From Bacteroides ovatus (lineage in GTDB: Bacteria > Bacteroidota > Bacteroidia > Bacteroidales > Bacteroidaceae): 64,000 nt of DNA. Positions 57,731 through 64,000 of the stretch are shown here, one piece after another. Where the stretch lies: NCBI RefSeq assembly GCF_001314995.1, contig NZ_CP012938.1, forward strand, positions 682,001 to 746,000, read 5' to 3'. The position numbers and the translations under genes were made by a program. The stretch's first letter is position 1, and each line of letters opens with the position of its first letter. The notes under the pieces were generated by a model, which did no database searches, was not told the DNA's origin, and saw only the letters and a list, made by a program, of their open reading frames with translations.

Positions 57731-59509
57731 TTAACATTCCGGTTTATAGAAACATGGCAGAAGAGCCTTCTTGTCGCAGTCCTTACCATGAAGAATACAT
57801 TCAAACAAGTGTTTCAGGTAATTCTGAGGGTCTATGCCGTTCAACTTACAGCTTTCTATCAGAGAGAAGGTGAATGCAGAGTTTTCTGCCGCATCCTCAC
57901 TGCCAACGTTCATACAGTTCTTGAGCAGCAGCTTTACAGGTTTCATCCTTTGCTCACAGAGGTTGTTCGAGATTTCTGCTGAACCGTCCTTGAGGATATT
58001 TCTCAAGGATTTCCACTGGTTTATCGTATAGTTCACGGCCTTTCTCATCAGTTCGTTAGCCATAATCTTCGCATCCTGCATCATAATGACCACCTTATGA
58101 TGGATACGTTCAAGAATCGGTCCTGTTAGCTTAAGCCTTCTTTCCTTAATCTGCTCACCGCTGAGTTTCATCATACGGAACAGGTCTTCATTTCTGAACA
58201 TCTCACCGATAGGATCTATTATGTCCATCGCTGTTCTGTCTGAAGGCAGGGCATCAACCCACAACCTTCTACAATGCGTCCAGCATCCTATATGAAGCAC
58301 CTTTGAGTCGTCTCCGTCAAACATCCTGTAAACCGTATATCCGTCAGTGGATATGGTTCCCATAAAATATTCCAGGAATGATTTTGCCGCATCGGACGAC
58401 CTGCTGCCGTTATTATAGTGATAATAGACCATCTTAATATGCTTGGCAAAGAAAGCCCATAAGTACTTTCTCCTGTAAGCCTTACCTTCCTTTGTTTCCA
58501 CTCCAACAAGCTCAGTAGTCTCATCAACCATAAGGTAATTAGCTCTCTGTACAAACTCCTTGAAGACATCTTCCATGAACTCCCTTAGTTTGGCGATTCC
58601 GTTATGGATATAGCTGTTCAGCGTGGTATTGCTTATGTGGATACCCTCTCTTGCAAGCAGTCTTATCTGTCTGTTCTCAGGCATGCTGAAGTCATATTTC
58701 AGACAAAGCAGACGGGCAAGCAGTTCAGGAGAGAAGATACCTCCAAGGTTTTTCAGCGGATGTTCCATGGTGCTTGTGAAAGTGCCGTCCGCAAGCTTTA
58801 CCCTTGCCACCTTGTAAACATGCTCCACGTTATAAGCCCTTACATGTTCTATGACCCTGTATTCCCACACATCAGGCATACCGTTGCGGTTCATAAACCG
58901 TCCCCCTTCTGGAAGCGTGTAATACTCGTCCACTTCATGTACTACCACCTTGTCAACTTTCAATTTTGTTTTCCCGGCACGTGGTGCGGTTTCCTTTCTC
59001 CTTGAAGGTTTGCTGTTCTGGGCAGGTATGTTGCCGGAAGAGGTATTGCTGCCGGTTTCGTTATCATCGGTCTTATTATTATCATCCTTCCTGTCAGAAC
59101 CGTCATACTCGGATTGTTCCAGAGCGGACTTGTCGAGATTACGGTTGTTCAACAGCCTTCTTTGCTCGGAAGTACGGCCGAAACGGTGTTTCCTGCTGTC
59201 CTCAAGCTGAAGTCTGAGATTGGAGATCTCGTTTGCCAGCATCCTGTTCACCTCATCCTTTGCTTCAAGCTGCTTTCTCATAAGTTCCATTTCTTTCCTG
59301 TAATGTTCAACCGTGGTTGACTGCTTTTCGATGGTATCTTTGAGATCATTGATGGTATCTATCAGATTTTTAGAGTTCTCCCTGTTGGATTCTTCAATAG
59401 ACTCAAGCCTCGCAATCAATTCTTTATTCTGTTTGCGAAGACCTGCCTTTTCCTCATTCGCCAGACCCAGCTGGCAGCAAAGTAACTCGTATGCTCTTTC
59501 ATCAATCAT
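57731..59509 (-). CDS. IS66 transposase TnpC
   Basis: The DDE-type transposase has 592 residues from the ATG at 59509 (MIDERAYELLCCQLG), the usual start; an in-frame ATG at 59536 adds nine residues. A long coiled coil (about 20-115) and a basic linker precede the catalytic core, with YLMVDETTELVG, TISTDGYTVY and LHIGCWTHCRRLW, then the conserved end NLCEQRMKPVKLLLKNCMN. All domains look intact. Confidence 0.93.
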   Translation of the reverse strand: MIDERAYELLCCQLGLANEEKAGLRKQNKELIARLESIEESNRENSKNLIDTINDLKDTIEKQSTTVEHYRKEMELMRKQLEAKDEVNRMLANEISNLRLQLEDSRKHRFGRTSEQRRLLNNRNLDKSALEQSEYDGSDRKDDNNKTDDNETGSNTSSGNIPAQNSKPSRRKETAPRAGKTKLKVDKVVVHEVDEYYTLPEGGRFMNRNGMPDVWEYRVIEHVRAYNVEHVYKVARVKLADGTFTSTMEHPLKNLGGIFSPELLARLLCLKYDFSMPENRQIRLLAREGIHISNTTLNSYIHNGIAKLREFMEDVFKEFVQRANYLMVDETTELVGVETKEGKAYRRKYLWAFFAKHIKMVYYHYNNGSRSSDAAKSFLEYFMGTISTDGYTVYRMFDGDDSKVLHIGCWTHCRRLWVDALPSDRTAMDIIDPIGEMFRNEDLFRMMKLSGEQIKERRLKLTGPILERIHHKVVIMMQDAKIMANELMRKAVNYTINQWKSLRNILKDGSAEISNNLCEQRMKPVKLLLKNCMNVGSEDAAENSAFTFSLIESCKLNGIDPQNYLKHLFECILHGKDCDKKALLPCFYKPEC

Positions 59510-59597
59510 GATATAAAGGTACGAAAAATCAGGCACTTACGCAAACTTTTTACCGTTTATTTTTTATACTATCCTGTTGATAATCAGTATGTTAATA

Positions 59598-59942
59598 TTA
59601 GCCTTTCGGACTAACGTACATCTTGTCAACTACAATGCTTTCCGTAAGATAAGCCATGTCCGACCACTGTATCCGGTAGCACCTGGAGACTTCATCAAAT
59701 ACAGGTTTCTTGAATTTGCCCATAACAGGACGTTTTTCGTAAAGCACATAAAAACCGCGTTCGTAATGAAGTATCTTCACAACCTTTCGGTTCCGGGACA
59801 TGAACATATATACATTGGACGCATCGCTCGGGTCAAGGGACATTTCTTCCCTTATACTCTCACACAGACGGAAAATGCCTTTCCGCAAATCAACATTACC
59901 GTTAAACAGGTAATAGTTAAGGTTAGCACTCAGTCCAAGCAT
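59598..59942 (-). CDS. IS66 accessory protein TnpB
   Basis: This 114-residue protein matches the IS66 Orf2 family: NYYLFNGNVDLRKGIFRLCESI, VYMFMSRNRKVVKILHYERGFYVLYEKR. It starts one base after the tnpA stop, so it is translationally coupled, and is required with TnpA and TnpC for transposition. Confidence 0.92.
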   Translation of the reverse strand: MLGLSANLNYYLFNGNVDLRKGIFRLCESIREEMSLDPSDASNVYMFMSRNRKVVKILHYERGFYVLYEKRPVMGKFKKPVFDEVSRCYRIQWSDMAYLTESIVVDKMYVSPKG

Positions 59943-59943
59943 A

Positions 59944-60318
59944 TCATCCTATCATTTTATTAAGCAACAGGCTCAAATCAAGAACGGTGGTGTTTCTCAG
60001 GAACAGTGTTGCGCCAGACGCCAGCTGTAACTTGATCCATTTTATTGGTGGTTCACCTTCAGGATGTTTCACGTCCAACTTCACAGTTGGACTATTGCAT
60101 GGTTTCCCGGTTATCTGGACTTTGGCAACCTTGGGCTGCTCAACCTGGACTGTCTTGCCTAACTTCTCACTCCACAACTGGTGACGCTGCCAGTTCATGA
60201 ACTTGTCGTAATTTACACCATAATCAGCACAGAACTCTCGAAGATCTTTGGTCTCGCTGCATAACTGGTAGAGGTCATATACCTCCTGATAGTTTACTTT
60301 TTCTTTTGCCATAATCAT
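59944..60318 (-). CDS. IS66 accessory protein TnpA
   Basis: This 124-residue protein has an N-terminal helix-turn-helix-like region (YQEVYDLYQLCSETKDLREFCADYGVNYDKF) and the C-terminal IS66 Orf1 pattern (IKLQLASGATLFLRNTTVLDLSLLL). It is the first gene of the IS66 operon. A second Met two codons in (60312) is an equally good start. Confidence 0.88.
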   Translation of the reverse strand: MIMAKEKVNYQEVYDLYQLCSETKDLREFCADYGVNYDKFMNWQRHQLWSEKLGKTVQVEQPKVAKVQITGKPCNSPTVKLDVKHPEGEPPIKWIKLQLASGATLFLRNTTVLDLSLLLNKMIG

Positions 60319-60421
60319 TCTTGTTAAAGGTTACGGCGCAAAGATATGGCGGCTAACAACTTATGTCAAGGCGGAAAATAGAATGGTTACTAAAATAATG
60401 TGTTATATAACAATATACGAT

Positions 60422-62197
60422 TCAATCTGATATATAGAAAGACCGTTCTAAAAATTCAATCATTTCATTTTCGTGTTCTTTAGCCAATTTCATTGTCCAA
60501 TTTTGATAGTTAAAGTCAGCGAGTTTACACATTAAAAACATCTTAATGCTTTGCAGTGATTTGTTGCTGATTTGCTCATGGATTCGGGCAAACTTTATTT
60601 GTATATGGTCATTACTTTGTTGTGAATTGAAACTTTGAGAAATCATGGCAAGATTGCCAAATGAATGTACAGCTTCTTCCTCCCATTCTTCATTGTGCGA
60701 TTCGTCTTGAGGATGCAGATGTTCAATAGAACGATTTCTCCGAAACACATAGTGCTCTACAATCTTCTGTTCTTCTTCATTGAAGAAAGTGCTGCGTTGT
60801 TCCCAAAGGTAATAGTCTAAACGCCAAAACCAGTACCTAATGTTACCGGATGCTTTATATGAAAGATCTTTTCTGGCAGGTAATATGCTGTGACGTTCAT
60901 TATCTCCTTTTTTAAGGAATGCGAGCATCTCTGCACAGGAGTGGAGTTCATCTTGCTCTAATTTTCTCAAATAAGGTTTGAGCCAATTGTAGAAAGCCTC
61001 CGTTGAAACGTAAAGCATCGATTGGTATTGCTTTAATTTATCACTATCATCCTTTGGACCTTTCAGGATTAAACTGTAATTACCTTGCCCATCCTTGATA
61101 TCTCTTCTAATCGTATAATAATCAAGCAGTAGCCGGTAATAAAGCATTTTCTCGTAAAATTCCCCTGCAGTGAAGTATGTTTTCAGAGCATCAAACTTCT
61201 CTATCAGTTTATCCGGCTGATAATGACTGGCTGGTTGCTCACCGCCAGTACATACATCAAGTACCAAAAGAAGAAACTCCGGAAATGATATAATACTGTT
61301 TTCACCATCTTCATAGCTATTCTGCTTAAATTCTATTTTTTCAGGTTGGATCACATCTATAGAATACTCCTCCTCGTCATCGAGAGACGTATATCTGCAC
61401 TTTTCTAAAGCTTCATGAAACCGTTTCTGACGGCAGAGACTTATAGCTTCTTCATAAAATTGACGATAACAAGCCTCGTCCTGGTCTTCTTCCTTTGCAA
61501 TGATAGGATGATCCATCATGGAGGTCAGATTCCAAATATGCGTCAAGTAATCCTGTTCTTTTTCTCCCCGCATCAGTTGCACTTTAAGAATCTCATGCTG
61601 TTCTAGTCCTTTTCCTTGTGCATTCATTGCTTCAAAATATTTATTCAGCGAAGTGGTATCTGCAAGATAGCTTGATGGCAAGTAAGAAAAGAAAAATGTC
61701 AATCGTGTGAAAACTTGTTGCACAAACTCAATCCGTTCCTCCTGAGTATTAAAATTGGATTCTAAGAAACCAGTTATAGCGGCGAGTCCCTCTTCCATAT
61801 TCTTATTGACATACGTTTTAGTCGGATAACCATTGATCTTGCTCTTTATATATGCCTTATCATCGCTTCTCGCTATGAAATTAAGGCGATTACCATCCAT
61901 TAAGAAACCGGACCATTTATCATCATATTCCTTAAAAATGATGGCAAAAAGAGTCATGACAGTAAATCGTTGCTGACCGTCAATTAAGTCATAATGATTT
62001 TTCATATCAATACAAGTAAGCATACCGAGATAATATGGCTCATCGGCAGGCATCTTTGCAAAATGCTCCTTAAGATCAAAAAGAAGTTTGGTAACCTCTT
62101 TCTTTTTCCATGCAAATAAACGTTGGTAAAGCGGAATAGAAAACTTAAACTGACTTGTAGCAATAAGTTCCGGCGTATATTTATTCTCCATATTCAT
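60422..62197 (-). CDS. DUF262 protein with C-terminal DUF1524 HNH domain (GmrSD-like)
   Basis: In this 591-residue protein, the N-terminal ParB-like DUF262 domain has IPLYQRLFAW (21-30) and LIDGQQRFTVMT (71-82), the DGQQR motif that handles nucleotide in GmrSD-type enzymes. Near residue 488, SIEHLHPQ followed by SFGNLAMISQSFNSQQSN is the HNH nuclease pattern of DUF1524. It therefore combines both halves of a type IV restriction enzyme in one chain. It overlaps the upstream DUF262 gene by 17 bp, indicating coupled expression. Likely role: defence against phage DNA, possibly modified; the target is unknown. Confidence 0.82.
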   Translation of the reverse strand: MNMENKYTPELIATSQFKFSIPLYQRLFAWKKKEVTKLLFDLKEHFAKMPADEPYYLGMLTCIDMKNHYDLIDGQQRFTVMTLFAIIFKEYDDKWSGFLMDGNRLNFIARSDDKAYIKSKINGYPTKTYVNKNMEEGLAAITGFLESNFNTQEERIEFVQQVFTRLTFFFSYLPSSYLADTTSLNKYFEAMNAQGKGLEQHEILKVQLMRGEKEQDYLTHIWNLTSMMDHPIIAKEEDQDEACYRQFYEEAISLCRQKRFHEALEKCRYTSLDDEEEYSIDVIQPEKIEFKQNSYEDGENSIISFPEFLLLVLDVCTGGEQPASHYQPDKLIEKFDALKTYFTAGEFYEKMLYYRLLLDYYTIRRDIKDGQGNYSLILKGPKDDSDKLKQYQSMLYVSTEAFYNWLKPYLRKLEQDELHSCAEMLAFLKKGDNERHSILPARKDLSYKASGNIRYWFWRLDYYLWEQRSTFFNEEEQKIVEHYVFRRNRSIEHLHPQDESHNEEWEEEAVHSFGNLAMISQSFNSQQSNDHIQIKFARIHEQISNKSLQSIKMFLMCKLADFNYQNWTMKLAKEHENEMIEFLERSFYISD

Positions 62198-63944
62198 TGT
62201 TTCTCTTTTCGATTATTGTTTTATCCGAAAAATCATTCAGCTCACAGAAGATACGTCTTAAACATCTATAGAATCGCTCTTTGATGTCACCTTCTTGCTC
62301 CAATCCACTAATCCTGATATAAGGAATGGCCTCGGCAAGAAAGAATGTGGGTGAAGATGCCTGATCTATCATCATTATAATTTCTGAATCTTTTGCGAAT
62401 TCACGAATCTTATAAAAGATAGCGCGCGTGGCACTATATCTATGCTGCGCCATGATTCCGGCAATACAGAACAACGCTTCAGATAAATATTGATGTCCGA
62501 ATTTTATAAAATAACCGAACATGAGGCTTTCTATGATATCGGCATATTTCCAATGAGACTCCCATTGAAGATGATTCCTTAGTAGCTGTATTTGCCTGGT
62601 ACGGATAAACTCCTTGTATTTATCTACAAAAATAGAAGTGTATGCAAAGAAATGCGAACCACCTTGGATTTTCTCATAGAAATAGAATTTTTCTCCAAAA
62701 GCAGGAATACTGGACATAATACGGGCAGCCGAAAACTCTTCCTTTACCTTGCGTGGCTGAAATTCCTCCACATTATGCTTTCGCATCCATTTTCTTAATC
62801 TGAAGAGATGTACTCCCAAAGTATGGGTAAGATATGAATCTCCATTGTTGTCACATTCTAATGAGAGATCATTCCACCGCATAGCAAGATGTTCTGCCTG
62901 ATCCTCAATGTTTAGATAGCGTAGATGGTGCGCTTTTAGCAAATCATAGTCTGAAAGCGATACACCCTTTGAATTCTGATTTGAGAAAAATGTATATGCC
63001 AGATCAAGATTGCTGTCATTAAGAATAAGTACAGAGAAAATCAGGTGATGGGACAGACGTTCCAACATGGCTATGTCTGTATTCCTCTGATTGAGAGTTC
63101 TAATCAGTGCTTTGTTATTGGCCACATGGAGACGTGCGTCTTTTGATATGAATTTTTGTTTAAGCAAAGGCATCTGCCCCGTATATCCTAACTCGCGCAT
63201 AATAAGCGTTAAAGTGACAAGGCGTTGTTGACCATCAATTATGTTGTAAAGAGTGCAATCATTCACAGTTCTTCTTTGTAAGATGATAGATCCTAAATGA
63301 TAGTCACTGTTGTGGGGCATTTCAAGCAAATTGTCCCAAAGGTCTGTAACATTTTTATCTTCCCAGCAATAGGTTCGCTGATAATCGGGAATAACCAAAT
63401 TGGAAGAAAATAAATCTTGCAAATTTTTGGTTTCCAAAACGACCTTTTCTTGAGAATTGGTAAGTTCTTTAAACTCTAATTCTCGTGTGTATGGGCTGGA
63501 AATCTCATTCTTTCTGTGAAGATTGAATTTATCAATACAATCCGTCAGCAACGGATCGAAAAACATTATCAGTTTCTGGAATGCATTCTTTATGTCCTCC
63601 CAATTATTGATTGTAATTTCAATACTGCATCGTCCTTTACATTTTCCCCATTGATGCCATGATAAATCAGGATTGGTCTCTGTCTGCTTCTGTAAATAAC
63701 GTAAAAAACGCATATAGTCAGTTTGAGTATAGCGTCCTTCTATATGAAGTTCAACTAATCCATTCCATTCATTATCTATACGATATTCATAATGAATAGA
63801 AGAGTCATTTACTGGAGTTGAGATTTGGATATATCTGTTATACTGCCAGGTTCTTGAAGGGAATACTCCATGGAATTTTTTATCTACCCAAAAACCTTTC
63901 AGATAATTATATAAGTATTGGTCTATGTTACAATAATTAGCCAT
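62181..63944 (-). CDS. DUF262 protein with an extra N-terminal domain and no HNH end
   Basis: In this 587-residue protein, the DUF262 motifs are shifted to the middle: VIPDYQRTYCWED (about 184-195) and IIDGQQRLVTLTL (about 233-244), followed by FSNQNSKGVSLSDYDLLKAH. The first ~165 residues (VELHIEG...LSWHQWGKCKGRCSIEITINNWEDI) have a pattern reminiscent of DUF4268; this is a weak resemblance. No EHxxPQ/GNL nuclease signature is seen in the C-terminal half. It overlaps the HNH-bearing partner, so the pair may form a complex with one nuclease-competent and one regulatory or specificity subunit. Confidence 0.78.
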   Translation of the reverse strand: MANYCNIDQYLYNYLKGFWVDKKFHGVFPSRTWQYNRYIQISTPVNDSSIHYEYRIDNEWNGLVELHIEGRYTQTDYMRFLRYLQKQTETNPDLSWHQWGKCKGRCSIEITINNWEDIKNAFQKLIMFFDPLLTDCIDKFNLHRKNEISSPYTRELEFKELTNSQEKVVLETKNLQDLFSSNLVIPDYQRTYCWEDKNVTDLWDNLLEMPHNSDYHLGSIILQRRTVNDCTLYNIIDGQQRLVTLTLIMRELGYTGQMPLLKQKFISKDARLHVANNKALIRTLNQRNTDIAMLERLSHHLIFSVLILNDSNLDLAYTFFSNQNSKGVSLSDYDLLKAHHLRYLNIEDQAEHLAMRWNDLSLECDNNGDSYLTHTLGVHLFRLRKWMRKHNVEEFQPRKVKEEFSAARIMSSIPAFGEKFYFYEKIQGGSHFFAYTSIFVDKYKEFIRTRQIQLLRNHLQWESHWKYADIIESLMFGYFIKFGHQYLSEALFCIAGIMAQHRYSATRAIFYKIREFAKDSEIIMMIDQASSPTFFLAEAIPYIRISGLEQEGDIKERFYRCLRRIFCELNDFSDKTIIEKRNNEYGE

Positions 63945-63946
63945 AT

Positions 63947-64000
63947 TTATTTAATCGCTTGCTTCACAAGGCTCATGATATATTCTAAATATTTAGTATC
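63947..64000 (-). CDS. C-terminal end of an upstream gene of the DUF262 operon (partial)
   Basis: The minus strand is open from the window edge to a TAA at 63947-63949, ending DTKYLEYIMSLVKQAIK. The stop lies two bases before the DUF262 ATG. Such spacing points to another gene in the same operon. Too little is visible for a family call. Confidence 0.55.
   Translation of the reverse strand, partial: DTKYLEYIMSLVKQAIK

Larger units (their letters stand above)
57644..60390 (-). mobile_element. IS66-family insertion sequence
   Basis: The element of about 2.75 kb has 21-bp terminal inverted repeats, GTAACCATACTATTTTCCGCC at 57644-57664 and its complement with one mismatch at 60370-60390. It carries the three-gene tnpA-tnpB-tnpC set on the minus strand. 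The GC content is higher than the flanks. A near-perfect target duplication suggests a recent insertion into intergenic DNA between the regulator and the DUF262 operon. No gene is interrupted. Confidence 0.92.
57635..60399. repeat. Target-site duplication flanking IS66
   Basis: TAAAATAAT is present immediately outside both IS66 ends, at 57635-57643 and 60391-60399. IS66 elements normally duplicate 8 bp; the ninth matching base may be chance or belong to the element. Confidence 0.75.

Noticed and set aside
1..64000. tRNA, rRNA, riboswitch or replication-origin features
   Set aside because: I looked for cloverleaf-type sequences with CCA-end contexts, conserved rRNA stretches and common riboswitch cores in the intergenic gaps and saw none I could support.

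Overview
The window reads as the chromosome of a gut Bacteroides close to B. thetaiotaomicron. It is AT-rich, has paired SusC/SusD genes, many secreted or lipoprotein glycosidases, Bacteroides-type promoters (TTTG ... TAnnTTTG) and IS1182 and IS66 elements. Gene order matches, from memory, the B. thetaiotaomicron stretch BT1042 down to about BT1010. The BT numbers quoted below are recollections used for orientation, not search results.

Region 1 (1-20001) is an N-glycan utilisation locus. On the left is a SusC gene on the minus strand that lacks its promoter, signal peptide and N-terminal domains. Next comes a tyrosine recombinase (3087-4322), then a complete SusC/SusD operon on the plus strand. 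The silent and complete susC genes share an inverted 19-bp sequence in the same codon frame, so inverting the ~2.8 kb between them would exchange which receptor gets the promoter and 5' end. The operon continues with a GH18 endo-hexosaminidase, two surface glycan-binding-type lipoproteins (LamG and F5/8), a GH163-like (DUF4838) endo-hexosaminidase, an MFS permease, a GH130 mannosyl-GlcNAc phosphorylase and a GH92 alpha-mannosidase. Together they suggest release of glycan at the surface, trimming in the periplasm, import of Man-GlcNAc and its phosphorolysis in the cytoplasm.

Region 2 (20039-22116) holds an IS1182-family element whose ends form terminator-like hairpins, then an array of four 13-bp units at an exact 22-bp pitch.

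Region 3 (22117-54482) is a rhamnogalacturonan-II (RG-II) degradation locus in two convergent blocks. The plus block carries a TIM-barrel protein, a beta-helix lipoprotein, SusC/SusD, a PL1 pectate lyase, a DUF3826 protein, a GH43-like lipoprotein, a GH143/GH142-like fusion, GH78, GH28 and a pectin-methylesterase-like protein that itself ends in a DUF3826-like domain. The minus block carries GH95, GH105, GH140 (both catalytic residues in place), a GH78-GH33-type fusion and an SDR oxidoreductase. A palindromic repeat cluster sits at 37455-37709.

Region 4 (54704-64000) is accessory: a stand-alone LigD-type 3'-phosphoesterase, a membrane-anchored AraC regulator with degenerate two-component domains, an IS66 element with a visible target duplication, and an operon of two overlapping DUF262 proteins (one with a DUF1524 HNH end) that looks like a GmrSD-type defence system. 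The operon continues beyond the right edge.
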